Shown: positions 1 through 11,761, counted from the stretch's first letter. The stretch: 64,000 bases of DNA from Agelaius tricolor (GCA_023055355.1 JALJCS010000001.1:72085381-72149380); one strand, 5' to 3'. Notes: generated by a model from the sequence alone, not told the origin. A program made the numbers and translations.

Positions 1-790
1 CTCATTACTCTCTGGTGTTTAGACTTTCCTGTGGCTTGGACATCTAAAGGAGAGTTGAGAAACCAGAGAGATCTGAGTCTGGGCCTTTGTTTCCATCAGT
101 GGACCAGACTAAGAGCAGAGCCACAGCAGCCCAGAGCCACCTTCTCCCAGGCAAGTGCCCCAACTCCTGTGTCATTTCAAATGAGCACAATGACTACACA
201 GCCAACACACTCAGTGCAGCAGATCTCACAGGGCATTTGGATGCAGAGAGTTTCTTCAGTTATTCACAGTTTTGAATCTTTAATATCCAATACTGGCCAT
301 TGCTATATACTCAAGAGACATGTAAGCACCTCTGAAGTAAGGCTGAGAATCATAAATAGGAGATTTAAGATGCGCTGATCCTTTCCCTACCTACACACTA
401 AAATTGTCTGGTGTTTGTTATCCCCCTGCATGCCTGAATTCCCTTCCTCTGTTCTTTTAATATTTGTCCTGTCTGCTGAACTTGATGGTCAGTCTCTCTG
501 AGTGGTGGCCAGGCACTAGACACAATACCATTTCATGATGTCATGCCCAAACAAAGCTGCAGAGATGGAGTTTTTCCCTGCTTTTTCTCCCCACCAGCTC
601 TGAAATGGGCAGAAAAAACACACTGCTGTCCTTTCAGGCACGTTGGAAATGTTCCATTTGCAGAGCACCCCAACACTCCCATGACCTGCAAAGAGGATGA
701 AGGAGTGATTGCAGCCATGACTTTGATAGGGTGTTGGCACTCAGATCCAGAAAATGAAGCCTGAGGAAGCAGTATCTGCAAAGAAACACC

Positions 791-854
791 TCATAACCAG
801 GTTAATGCTCTGGTTCCAGCAGTCATGGAACCAGAGCATGTAACCCTGTTATCA
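791..854. repeat. 64-nt imperfect hairpin (inverted repeat)
   Basis: The arms 805-818 and 826-839 are perfect 14-bp reverse complements around a 7-nt loop. After a single bulged base (G840) pairing resumes: 804-800 with 841-845, two mismatches, 797-793 with 848-852, one mismatch, then 791 with 854. That gives about 25 base pairs in 64 nt. The size and shape resemble a microRNA precursor, but it could also be a small palindromic element. I do not recognise the sequence. Confidence 0.85.
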
Positions 855-1390
855 TGCTAGCCTTCCTGGGGGACTCAGAGGTGGCTGTCAGCCCTCATCC
901 TGCTTTTGTTTTGAATGCCTGATCCAAACAGACTGGAGGGCTTTCACAGACCTTGGGGAGGCAGGACAGCTCCTCACTAACAATATTCCTCTGCCACACC
1001 ATCAGTCTCCATGAGAGAGGAGTGGCTGGAGAGGTTCCATCCCTGAGTGGTGGCAAAGTGCTCCATGCACACCAGCTTCCCCCATCCTGCCAGTCTCTCA
1101 CAGCCCCAAAACCTGCTTTGGACACAAGATGTCCTTTTTCCTCTCTGAGCTCAGTGACTGATGGCTACAAACTCCAGCAAGCAGTGATGGACCCTGGTCC
1201 CACCGAGGGCCTCCAGTGAGTTGGTCAGCATGGTGCCAGGGAAGTGAACTCAGGATTTCTGCTTCTCAACTCTTAAATAAAAGGAAAATCTCCTGTGACG
1301 ACTTTCATAACAAGCCACTTTCAATTAATTAGGACAGCTACTGCTCAGGGACAGAAGTCTCACCCCATGGGCAGGGCCATCACTTGAAGA

Positions 1391-1473
1391 GGGTATTGAT
1401 AGCTCAGGGTATTGATAGCTCAGGTCATTGATAGCTCAGGGCATTGATAGGGTACTGATCAGGGTACTGATCG
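1391..1473 (+). repeat. 16-bp/12-bp tandem repeat
   Basis: Three near-identical 16-bp units (GGGTATTGATAGCTCA type) at 1391-1438 are followed by a truncated unit (1439-1449) and two 12-bp units (GGGTACTGATCA type) at 1450-1473. The unit shortens part way along the array, so it looks like a young minisatellite that changed period. Confidence 0.9.
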
Positions 1474-2960
1474 CCCTATGCTGTTTCTGGGTTGCTCTAT
1501 CACCATCGTGTGGGCCAGAGCACACTCTGCACTTAGCCCATGGAAGACACTCAGTGTCACACATTATACATTTAGCAGGAGCTGTCCAGACCATCTAATA
1601 CCCCTTTCATATCACTTACATCAAGACCTTCTCTGAATTTGTACCTGATCCAGAAGGAAGAATGTAATTCAGAAACCCCCTATGCTAATTAAAAATTTCA
1701 CATAGAAACAATCACACGTTAATTTCTTCCAATCCCTAATTTTTGCTGTTATTGAAAAAGTCTAGTTTTATGTCCAGCCTGACTTGTAGAAATGTGTTAG
1801 AATAGCTTGATATGAATTAGAAATGGCCCAAATCAAAATGGCACATTCTGAAACTATTTACTCCTTCATCCTTTCACTGGAGGAGATCTGTGTGGGTGTA
1901 TTAGACATAAACACTGACTGCTCTCACTGCTGCTTTTGCTTTTCAATGGCAATTTACAGTAAGGAAGTAAATATAATTAGTTCACATTCAAATGGCATTT
2001 TTCCATCCTGGAAAACTGAGCATATTTCATTGCCAGTGTATAAATAAATCTGTGGTAAATCACATCCCACTGGTTGGCCATACAGCTCCACCACACCAAG
2101 AAGAAATGAGATTATTCTTTTTGGAAGGTAGAGAGGACTTATTCCTCACCAGAAAATTTTTTATTGCTGAAAGTTATCATCAGTCAGGGGCTGTGTACAA
2201 ATCACAAGCGGGACGGGACCGCTGAGGAATGCGTCTTGAGCTGGTTTATTTTCCAGCATCAGTCTCATTACTTGGTTATGACAGTAGGAAGATGCCATCA
2301 GCCCACATCCCAGGCAGCAGACCAAGAACTTAATGTTACAACTTACTTTCAAAGTTTTTTGACCAATCACACAAAGCAAAAGCATATTGACAGTAGTTCT
2401 ATCCAACCACTATAAGGACACGTACCTTTGGTTAAAACAATGCTTGCTTATTTCAAATACAAAACCTGCTTGTAAGCCTTAAAGCACAATGCACAGAGCT
2501 CTATTATTAAGTTTGGACTTCTTAATATCTCACTAGATAAACTTTTCTGCAGCTTAGGGAGTTTTTCTAGACAAGCGTTAATACACAGACCATTCTATTT
2601 GTCCTTACTTTTCCACTCCTTACATAATTTTTCTGCTGACCAATCTCATGGCTACTGCTTAGCTCTAATCACAGTTCTGTTGTCTCTGAGGCTTGCCTTT
2701 TTGCAGTTCTCCCAAAACCTTTGATTTTAAGGATTCCCACAAAAGTGGCTTATGTTCTGGAAATAAAACTTTGAGGCTTGAGCTTTCATCCAAAAGGAAC
2801 AAGCAACCTAGTGGAGACTGTGCCATGGCCTATGTCACCAGGCAAAGAAGCCTCCAGAAGGAGGGCTATAGCTGGGAGGGGTTTTGGAATGCTCGATGTT
2901 GGGGAGAGGGACCTGGGAAGCAGAGTGCTTAGATTCAACAAGTTCTCTGCTTTCTCAGAC

Positions 2961-2981
2961 CTCTCCTCTCCTCTCCTCTCC
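2961..2981. repeat. (CTCTC)n short tandem repeat
   Basis: Four CTCTC units plus one base, in a locally pyrimidine-rich stretch. Confidence 0.85.
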
Positions 2982-5186
2982 GCACCTCACCAGCAAGCCA
3001 GAGTCCATTCCCTGGAGGCCCCCAGCCCTCAGCAAGATCTGGCAGAGGTTCCTCCTCACCAGCCTCATCCCTGCCTGTGCTGCTGCTGTTTGTCCTCCCT
3101 GGTGCACAAGGGATCAGCACGTCTGGGGCTGCAGCCCTGACCACAGATCCAGGCACAAGAGCCTGCTGAGATGCTGATTTACTACAGGATGGATCAGGGG
3201 AGTATCCACAAGCACTCCAAGATTGTGAGTGGCAGCTTTCAGGGTCTTGTCAGACAGCATTAAACTTTCCTTCCCAGGAAAAGCATCCTCTGGAGCTGCT
3301 GTTTGGGGAAATGTATTGTCTTCAAGGCACTATCAGTAGCAATTACTTTTTCTGCTTTTTCAGTCAGTTCTCAGAAGAAAACTTGTCATTGCCAGACCAC
3401 TTCCAGTTCCAGGAGAAAAATCCTGCATTGGTTTGGATGCAAAGTCACCCGTTCTGACTCACATTGGTTTGCTTGATCCCGCTTGAACTTTTTCTCTTAA
3501 ATTGTCCTTTTAAAAGATGCTAGGAATGCACAGATACATTACTGGTGCTGTAATCACTTTGGGAGCTTGGACACCCAGGAGACCTGTGGCCTGAAACAGC
3601 AACACACAGAGGTCCAGTTGGGTCTGCTACTTCAGAGCAGCCAGCAACAAAAGAAATTAATACAAAGAACAATTCTGAAAAACCATCAGATGCCTCTGAA
3701 CTCTGCTGATCATGGGTGGTCTAGAGGCTTCAAAAATGTAGGAGGAAAGAGAACTACTTCTGTCCCTTCTAAACAATCCATTCATTTAAAAAATCCCCTC
3801 ACACCAGAAATGAGGAGAGGACCATTCCTCATAAAAGGGAATTTCAAAGACTTTTACAAGAAATGGAATGTACAAATTACTGCCTTTTCAAAAGCCAAAG
3901 GATGTTTTTCCAGCATGGCACTGCATCCCCATAAAGTGCCTGGGGGAGTTTTGGTTTCACTCATGATACAGAGTAACATCAGACTCCAAACACCACCAGA
4001 AAATAAACAAGCCAAATGAATGCTCTGTCAGAAACTGTAAAAAAAGATATTCAGATGTCCCATTTCAGGGCTGTTAAATGCCAATTTCCATCCATCCTTA
4101 TAGCTCATATTTCTTCATGAAGTCATAATGCAAAGGGAAAGGTGTTTGCATATAGCTCAAAGAAAAAGGAACTTGACTTTTCTCCCCATCCGCTGTCACT
4201 CTTTGTCCTCAGAAAGTTTTTGCTTCAGAAACATAAACTTATTATGCAGGAGAAATGACTGAAGGTGCCAAAGGGGCAATGATTGCATTTGGCAAAGGAC
4301 ACAAAGCTTGGCAGAAACAGGTTCCCCCCAAGACTGCATTTCCCCTGTTCAAGCTCAGAGGATTTCCTCTCCTTCTCAGCCACCCAGCTTTGCTCAGAAC
4401 GATGTCCTTCATTAGAAAAAAATATCCAAATCCAAGTTTTGATTTTTTCCCTTCCACCACCACCCCTGCCCCCAGTCCACATGTTTTTCGACAGAAAAGT
4501 GGCAGATGAACTATCAAAAGCCAAGCTCCATCCCAGTGCCATAACTCAATGTTTCCTCAGCAGCTGGCAGAAAACAGGTAGCACAGGATCCCAGCCACCT
4601 AGGAAAAGTAAAGGATGAAAAATCAGCCACAGGAATGTGGTCTGCCACAAATTACAGCCCTAGCCATACCTGGGCAATCTAGGGGTGAGATGAGAGAAGG
4701 ACTCTAAGAGGTTGCTCAGGAAAGGAGTAACATAGGAGGGACTGGGACACGTAAAATTAAAAATACTTCCAAAGAATGGTGGATTGGGCACTAACACAGT
4801 AGCATACCCCTCTCTACTGATCAGAAGTTCCTCTAGTAGTACAGCTGATAATAAAACATCATATACTCTTCAAAGAAATCTCTTTTAAAATGAATGCCTT
4901 TAAATCAAAAAGAATAAAAATCCCCACAGGAATACTTTTCCAAGCACTTTATTTAGATTCTATTATTGTAGAATGAAATAAAATAAAATACACTTGCATT
5001 GGCTTGAACCTTGGGAGGGATCCTGAGGCTTTAGTTTTACCAATTCATTTCTTCATTAGGGTAGAAGGTGAAAAGACAAAGCAGGTGTAACAAAATATAA
5101 AATCAGGTGGTGAATTTCTGGAATTAAAAATGTATCCATATTGGTGAAGGCTCTCAGTCTAGGAGGAGCAGCAGAGGTCACTTGGT

Positions 5187-5561
5187 CTGTTCAGCCTGGA
5201 GAAGAGGAGACTGAGGGGAGGCCTCACTGCAGCTACAACTTCCTCAAGAGGGGAAGAGGAGGGGCAGGCACTGATCTCTGCTTTGTGATGACAGTGGCAG
5301 GACACAAGGGAATGGCCTGAAGTTTTGGCAGCGGATGTTTAGGGTGGTCATTGGGAAAAGGTTTTTCACCCAGAGGGTGGCTGGGGACTGGAACAGGCTC
5401 CCCAGGGCAGTGGTCACAGCACCAGCCTGACCGAGCTCAAGTGTTTGGACATCACTCTCAGGCATAGGGTGTGACTTGTGGGTGTCCTGTGCAGAGCCAG
5501 GAATGAGGCTTTGATGATCCTTGAGTCCCTTGCAACTCAAGATATTCTATGATTCTATGAC
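5187..5561 (+). mobile_element. CR1 LINE, 3' end
   Basis: Plus-oriented CR1 fragment of about 375 bp. It opens with the 'TCAGCCTGGAGAAGAGGAGA' motif, continues through 'TTTTTCACCCAGAGGGTGG' and 'GGAACAGGCTCCCCAGG', and ends in 'ATTCTATGATTCTATGA'. The GATGATCCTTG..GTCCCTT tail is the variant also carried by the tRNA-derived SINE at 31.2 kb, so this subfamily is a likely partner of that SINE. It is a 5'-truncated copy with no intact ORF. Confidence 0.9.
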
Positions 5562-7119
5562 TTTGAAATGTTTTCTGGATGATTCTGACAGTCCTGGGTG
5601 GTTTGGGAAGCAGCCACATGTTTGCAAGTGCCCATGTGCAGTGTGAAGCCATCACTGACACATACATGTAGGTGGGCAACTTACCACCAGTCTACTCCCA
5701 CCCCCCAAATTAGTGTCTTCTCTAGCAGACACTTCTCTTAGCACCAAAAAATCAGACTGTCCCTCCTGTCCCTCAGGACCTGGTCCCAGAGGAGCAGGCC
5801 AGGAAACCTTGCCATTTTTGGCAGGTTGCAGTAGGAGTGGTGGGTGTCACATTTGCCTGGCCATGCCCATGGTCCTGACCTCAGTGCCCAGTACTGTGTC
5901 AACAGCCTTTGGTCATCAAAGAGTGGCCCCTTTCCCCTGGCTCCTGGTGAAGCCTCAGCCCCAGGGAGCCTTGTTTGGGGGTTACAGGTGTGGTAAATCA
6001 GCAGCAGGAGTCCCCTGTCCTTCACTCCCAACCATCAAGGGGTCTCATCAGAGGTTCAGTGTGGAGAACATTGGTGCAGCACGTCCCTCCTTCTGGGGAC
6101 CTTCCTGAGCTCCCCACCAGTGATCAGACAGAGGGAAAAGAGAATCAGTGTTGATATCCATTAAACCTGACTCTGGAGGAGTTCTGTCCATATTTCCAGG
6201 AACCTGAACAAGGAATGTATCTTACCCCTCCTCTCAGCAAACACAGACCTCCCAAGGGAAATCATGGGCCAGTTGCACTTGAGTTTATTTTGAGGACAAA
6301 GCCATCCATCCTTCTGGAGAGATCCACCTGGGGAACTGGCCGGCTCTCATGATATGAGCAAGTGTGCCCCTAGAGCACCCATGGCACACACCCCTTCAGG
6401 CAGCTTCCCTGGTCATGGTTCAGCCCACACATCATTCCCAGGGACATCACCCCACTCCCTGGTGACAGGGATCCAAATGGTGACATTATATCACTGTCAC
6501 TGGAATAGATCCATTCAGTGCCCCGCAACTGAAAACCCCCAAAGCAACTGATTTGCCTAAATATTTGTTTAAATACTACTAAACCACCACATCACTCAGA
6601 GTAAGACAGGCCCTTCAGCTCAGGGGTGTAGGAAAGCAAACAATGGTGAGCTCCCCTGTGAGGAACCAAAACCATTTCTGACTTTTGGATTGGTTGTGTT
6701 TAACTGAGAGTCCTTTAGACAACCACAAAAAATAGAGGAAATTGTGTGAAGGAGCAAGCTGCATCACTTCTAATGAGTGTACAAGCAAAGGCAAGCAACA
6801 CTGGGAATTTTTTTTTTGGGGTATCTAAGGACAGTAGAAATTCAGATCAGATTATTAAAACCTCACTGTGAAAAAACCTCCACAATGCTTCTGAGCAGAA
6901 GGATTTCTGGGCCAGTCTTAGATGATTAATTGCTTGTGACACCTCCAGAAACTTGAGATGCTCCATGCAATACAAAAGGAAATTCAGATTCCCTGCAGCA
7001 CCACAGGCATATGCTGTACATCCTGGCAGCACCATGGCTCAGGGAGCTCATTTTATTTGTGTAGCCCCTGGGGTGCTGGGAAGGATGGCAGGCAAGGGGT
7101 TAAGTAGTGGCACCGTGGT
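5562..7119. other. Non-coding sequence, no gene seen
   Basis: Unique-looking sequence downstream of EVA1A. The short open frames here show no domain or codon pattern that I can support. I see no repeat family. Confidence 0.55.
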
Positions 7120-7200
7120 TTCTGGAGGGGAAAGGCATGCCTCATTAACCAGCTGGAATTCATCGAGGGTATGAACACCAGGGTGGACATGGGAAAGGCA
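7120..7200 (+). mobile_element. CR1 ORF2 (reverse transcriptase) remnant
   Basis: In the frame containing CTC at 7141 the plus strand reads GKACLINQLEFIEGMN followed by TRVDMGKA. This matches the spacing and key residues of the CR1 reverse transcriptase stretch 'GKSCLTNLIEF...VDEGKA'. Similarity ends after about 27 codons. It is a short, old fragment of the internal part of the element, with no 3' end attached. Confidence 0.55.
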
Positions 7201-10000
7201 GCAAACACCACATTACTGAGATTTTCAGGGTACATTGAACACAGGTCCTCATAGGAGGTCAGTGCCCATGGCCGGATGGTGGCAGGAAGGGAAAACGGCC
7301 CTGAGAAGTCAGGAGCCATGGGAAGAGAGTGGACACCAGGGTGGTTGGAGCAACCTTCACTCTGCCACCTCTCCATGCACAGCCATGGCTTCTGTAACCA
7401 TTTGCTCCACCAGACAGGAGGACAATGAACGTGCAGTTGAGGCTCTGAAAACCTGACTCATCTCTTCCAGGAGTGCAACCCTCAGATTTCCAGCCCATCA
7501 TACTCATTCACTAAGGTAACATGGTACAACTGCATGGCTCTGTGGTTACTAATCCAAGTATCCTGCAGCTCCAAAGAGGTGTGAAAGAGTTCAGCACAGG
7601 CACTTCACTGCTCAAGGCTCACCTGCCCCAAGCCTTGGGTCCAGCAGACAGCATGTGGACAGCAGCTGCAATGCTGCTCCTTTAAATATAATGTCATGTG
7701 TTTCCCACTATGATCAAGTCCAGGATTGCTCTATTATCCCCATTATAAAATTCTACAGTTAAACTGAGGCACAAAAACCAGATCCACATGGAAAATGAAT
7801 TCAGCATCTCTTTACCCAAAATGTAAATTAGGAATTTCATTCAGAAAAGAGGAAAAATTTATTTCAACTCCTTTATCTGTCCTGGTGAATTTGAAGAGTG
7901 TTATTCTGGAAATAATATTTTATTTTAATGTAAAAAATCAATTTAGCATGGAAGGAGGAGAGCAGAGCTATGCATAACCTCCTACAAGAGGGATTCACAG
8001 TAGCACAGTAGGCTTGTAGAAAAGCAATTGTTCTCTGTTCCCTGGCTCTATGAGTGATTTAATGTTCACATGGCACATTGAGCACAACAATGAAGGTGGA
8101 AACCAAACAAGTCCAAACCTCCATGTGCTTAAGAAATTCTTTTGCAGGGTAAGAAATACAGATTTGACCCCACCCCCAGTGAATCCAGCTCTTCCATATT
8201 CCAGGAGACTGATTTTGCTCCATTGCTGGAGCTAAAGACAAACCATCAAACTCTTGCCCCATGAATTTTGGTTGTTTTGTTCCCCAGACAAACTATTGAG
8301 CACTTCTGATACAAACTGAGAAATAGTTACCCAATGACTTAAAGTCTTTTCCATAGCTCCAAGAATTGCAGTTTTTCTTTTTTTTTAGTCAAAGTTTTCT
8401 TAGAAGTGCAAGTCCCTGACACAAAATAGGAGCTAGAAAGTACGTGAAGGTATTGCTCATGGAGTGAAGACAGTGAGACTACTTGTATTACATTTTTTTA
8501 CCTAGGGCAAGGCTATGATGGGTTTGTCTGCTCAACCCTGCTCCTTTTTATTTCAAACTTCATCTGGAAGATTTACAGCAGCACTAGCAATGCTAAGGGA
8601 AAACTGTTCATCCATTTACAACTCAAGTTTGGCTGTGATTTACATTTGAAGCAGATATTTTAATCCCACAGTTGCATATCAGGTATACTTAGATTTACCA
8701 CAGTTGTTCTTTCCTCTGGTCAAACAAAAAGTCATTTGGGAAAATCATACACATAAATCCATTCATTTATAACATTTTCAAAATCAGTTTTGCGAGCTAT
8801 GTCCCAGGACAGAGCATTCTAAATCTGAAAACATGCTGTCCTTGAATCACCAGGGTTGAGGGACTGTGTCATTGTAGGGGAAAACACACGGCCAACAGAA
8901 CTGACCCCTCTGACCTCACCCTGTCTTTGCTCCTCAACACCCTCATCAGAGTGTGTTCAACATTCCAGCTAAAGCACCTGGATTGGGACCTGCCTCTTGC
9001 TTTATTTCTACATATTAGATGCAAAAATAATATTCCATTCCAACACTGAGCCTTTTCATTCAAATCTTCACAAGACCAGACCAAATAAACACTCCACAGG
9101 GCTCAAATTGCCTTCCCAGGTGAAGCCTCCTCTGACCAGCCAGCCTGACCTCAGACAGTGCCAGTGCCACCAGCTGCAGGTACTCAGCTTTGCTCTCACC
9201 CTGCAAGAGCCACGAGGAGTATTTAGGGTACTCCCAAACACTTTTCCTCATTAAGGGAAAAGTCCCAGTGATCCCAAAGAGTGCCAGGAAGGCCCCAAGT
9301 GCCAGGGGTTTGTCCCACCATGCAGCTGTTTGGCACAGCACACCATCCCTCATAACATCCTGTCATCTTGTGGGCAGGTCCACCCATTTCCACCTCTCCT
9401 TAAAGCTTGGGAAAAGCTCTGGGTAGTTAGAGCTTTTGATCTTTATTTTCCTTGCAAACCCTTAAGATTCTGGAACTAATATTTCCATGCCTAAATGACA
9501 GAGGAGCAGACCCCACAGCCATGCAGGCTACAGCAGAGCCATGCAGATGTGAGAAACACCAAGTTCTTCAGCTGAGGTGATGTGAACTGCTGCTTGGGGA
9601 GTGAAGAGGGTGGTGACATCCCATTAAAAACTCCAGGGTATGACTGAAGAAGCACTAAAACATTTAAAACATTGCACCTTTTCTTCCACACTTTTTTTTC
9701 CCCAGTTCATTTAACATTTGCTTCTGGCCCAGGTATGATGTGAGTGCGGGGACAGACTCAAAGCATCATGATATCACGTTGAGGTGACCCCTTGAGTAAC
9801 CAACACGTTGCTCAGCTCTCCTGCCCATGTGCACCACACAAGTTGACAGATGGGCTGCAGCTGAAAAAAAAGGTGCTGCCAGTTCCCCGCATGCAGAAAA
9901 CATCAGCCTTGATTGCTTGCAGAGGTGTGCCACTCTTCCAGAGATCTCCCTCAAGCAACACCTATGCCAAAAGTGAGGATGCAAATTCAATTGTATTGAA
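7201..10000. other. Non-coding sequence, no gene seen
   Basis: Sequence between the CR1 remnant and the EVA1A 3' end. No gene, CR1 tail or LTR is apparent. Local AT-rich stretches occur near 7.8-8.0 and 8.6-8.8 kb. Transcription running past EVA1A would enter this region. Confidence 0.55.
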
Positions 10001-10099
10001 GGAAACCAGAGTTTATTTAGCATTTATTACCCATTTTGTTGTCAGACATGGCTTCTTCTGTGTTGGTTTTCCTCTGGTAAACACAGAATTTTTTTAAAT

Positions 10100-10105
10100 T
10101 TTATT
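10100..10105 (-). terminator. Candidate EVA1A poly(A) signal
   Basis: Minus-strand AATAAA inside an A/T-rich stretch about 975 bp past the EVA1A stop codon. Two alternative AATAAA hexamers lie about 75-90 bp further downstream (10028-10023 and 10017-10012), so tandem polyadenylation is possible. Confidence 0.45.
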
Positions 10106-10162
10106 TTTTTAATAAAATATATAAAACATTGTGCATTGCTATCCATAGGAAAACTGTAGTTT

Positions 10163-10181
10163 AACAACAACAACAACAACA
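10163..10181. repeat. (AAC)n microsatellite
   Basis: About six AAC units followed by an A run, inside the probable EVA1A 3' UTR. Confidence 0.9.
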
Positions 10182-10218
10182 AAAAAGAATAAGGCACATT
10201 CCTGTGCAGCATCTTCAA

Positions 10219-10238
10219 ATATATATATATATATATAT
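10219..10238. repeat. (AT)n microsatellite
   Basis: Ten AT units inside the probable EVA1A 3' UTR. The tract is self-complementary. Confidence 0.9.
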
Positions 10239-11079
10239 TTAAAACAAAAAGAAAACCTTTTTCAACCTCTTTGAGGTTGTTAACTTCTCACTAGTGACTG
10301 ACACATCTCTTATATTACCAGAATTTCACTGTTGGAGATGGGTTGGGTTGTGTTTGACAGGGGCCAGCAGGGAGAGCAGACTCAAAAAAATAATAGGATT
10401 TTATCCCTGAGGTGTCAGTAAAAAAATTAACTGTTCCCATTGAAAAGGAAGATGAAAAGACAGCCATAAATAACTGAACACACTATGGCAAACATCCAAG
10501 CACCGAGATGATTTCACGATGGAAGAATCCCCCTCCCTCCCATCCCCCAGTACTTAACAAGTCCTATTTGCTGTTGGGTTGTAATTAGGTTAATCTCATG
10601 GCTTCTGAAGTCACAAGACAATCAGTCAGGATGCACCTCCCCCAAATCATCTTTCCAGAGTTGTCATTTTGTTCACAATTCTCCCGCAGTCCTCGGGAAA
10701 GGGAAACCAAAAAACCCTAAATGAAGGCTCCTGGAGAGCCTCCTTGTCCAGCCAAGAAAGGAGCACTCACACCAGGATGTGCCCAATGCCACATCCCACA
10801 CGGGAGAGCTGCCATTGTCTCCTCCCTGCCTGCTGCTCGGAAATGAAGTTGGCAAGTTGGCACTCACTTCTTTGAAACCAGAAAGTGTCCAGGAAGAGGG
10901 GTGATACCAATATGTCAGGGAGAGATCTGGGGAATCATCACGGCTGTCCATCCACGCACTCCAGGTGGCACGCCTGATGGGAAAAGGGGAGATGCCGGTG
11001 TTGTATTGTCCCCTCCCTCTCCTCCCCGAGGTGTGGGGCAGCCCCGGGGAGCAGGGCAGGAGCACGGAGCCCCCATGGC

Positions 11080-11450
11080 TCAGTAGTAGCGGTTGAGGCT
11101 CCTGGTGCCGGGAATGTCGGGCTGCCCGTTCATCCAGATCTCGCGGATGATGCGCTCCCGCTCCTCCAGCCGCTGCGCCCGCTCCAGCTCCTCCGCCGAG
11201 GTGAACACGTTCATGTTCAAAGTCCTCTCGAACCTGCGGTGCCTGCGGGCGGACAGGTCCGACGTGGTGTCCGAGTCGTCGTCACTGTCGCTGCTGTCGC
11301 TGTCGCTCTCCCGCTCCCGGGGAGGTTTTTTGGAGGAGGAGCGCTTGCAGTCCGTCCGGCAGGACACCCGGAGCACCAGGGCCAGCAGGGTCAGCACGAG
11401 TCCAATGCACACTCCGGACACGAAATACAGCGCAGCCCGCTCGGGGTTTT
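11080..11450 (-). CDS. EVA1A: EVA1A terminal coding exon
   Basis: This exon supplies residues 25-147 of the 147-residue protein; the human protein is 152. It follows a CTGCAG acceptor (AG at 11452-11451) and ends at TGA, 11082-11080. In order it shows: ENPERAALYF leading into one transmembrane helix (about residues 30-53, ending LALVLRVSC); a cytosolic C-x3-C-K-R junction (Cys55, Cys59); a basic patch; an acidic Ser/Asp tract (about 72-90) that looks like a casein-kinase-2 target; then RRHRRFERTLN, the helix SAEELERAQRLEERERIIRE, and the invariant tail GTRSLNRYY. In mammals the C-terminal part is reported to contact ATG16L1 and recruit the ATG12-ATG5 complex to forming autophagosomes. The exon is strikingly CpG-rich for this window. 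No frameshift or stop interrupts it. The open frame extends past the acceptor into the intron for about 36 codons, which I do not count as coding. Confidence 0.95.
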
Positions 11451-11692
11451 CTGCAGGGAGAAGGGAAATGATGGAAGAAAAGAACCCTTTAAAGAGCAGA
11501 ACACACGCGGCCCCTCCGTGCACACACCACAACACTTTCTGGAGGGGCCGAGTTTCCAATGGCTGCTTTTACTTCCATGCCCTCCTCTCTCCTCCCCCCA
11601 GGGCAATCAGGAATTTAAACCCTGGAATTGCTGCCAAGGCATTTGCCCACATGGAGAATGTGGGTTTGCTGCAGTTGTGTTTTGAAGTTGTC

Positions 11693-11761
11693 GGGAAGGG
11701 AAGGGAAGGGAAGGGAAGGGAAGGGAAGGGAAGGGAAGGGAAGGGAAGGGAAGGGAAGGGA
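11693..11761. repeat. (GGGAA)n pentanucleotide tract
   Basis: About 14 uninterrupted GGGAA units, 69 bp. On the EVA1A sense strand it is a pure (TTCCC)n pyrimidine tract, ending 243 bp before the acceptor of the terminal coding exon. All copies look identical, which suggests recent expansion. Confidence 0.95.

Larger units (their letters stand above)
1..5186. other. Non-coding sequence, no gene seen
   Basis: Apart from the hairpin at 791-854, the minisatellite at 1391-1473 and the CT repeat at 2961, I see no repeat family or gene here. The longest open frame (3567-4019, plus strand, 150 codons) has no recognisable domain. The stretch lies downstream of EVA1A on the plus-strand map. Confidence 0.6.
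10085..11079 (-). other. EVA1A: EVA1A probable 3' UTR
   Basis: This stretch downstream of the TGA has the make-up of a vertebrate 3' UTR. It runs from GC-rich near the stop into AT-rich sequence with AAC and AT repeats, and it contains no CR1 copy. On the minus strand an AATAAA lies at 10105-10100, with two more at 10028-10023 and 10017-10012, so cleavage could fall near 10.08 kb or near 9.99 kb. A short perfect stem (7-bp arms, 3-nt loop) lies at 10264-10280. The extent is inferred from these signals only. Confidence 0.5.

Noticed and set aside
1391..1473. CRISPR-like array
   Set aside because: The units are directly adjacent tandem repeats without spacers, and the genome is avian.
3567..4019. 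150-codon plus-strand open frame
   Set aside because: Glutamine/lysine-rich start, but no family resemblance. The composition matches the surrounding non-coding DNA.
11451..11559. EVA1A terminal exon read upstream into METRPLQ...LLPA
   Set aside because: The acceptor CTGCAG at 11451 and exact phase match with the exon at 18622 show this is intron. The open frame there is accidental.
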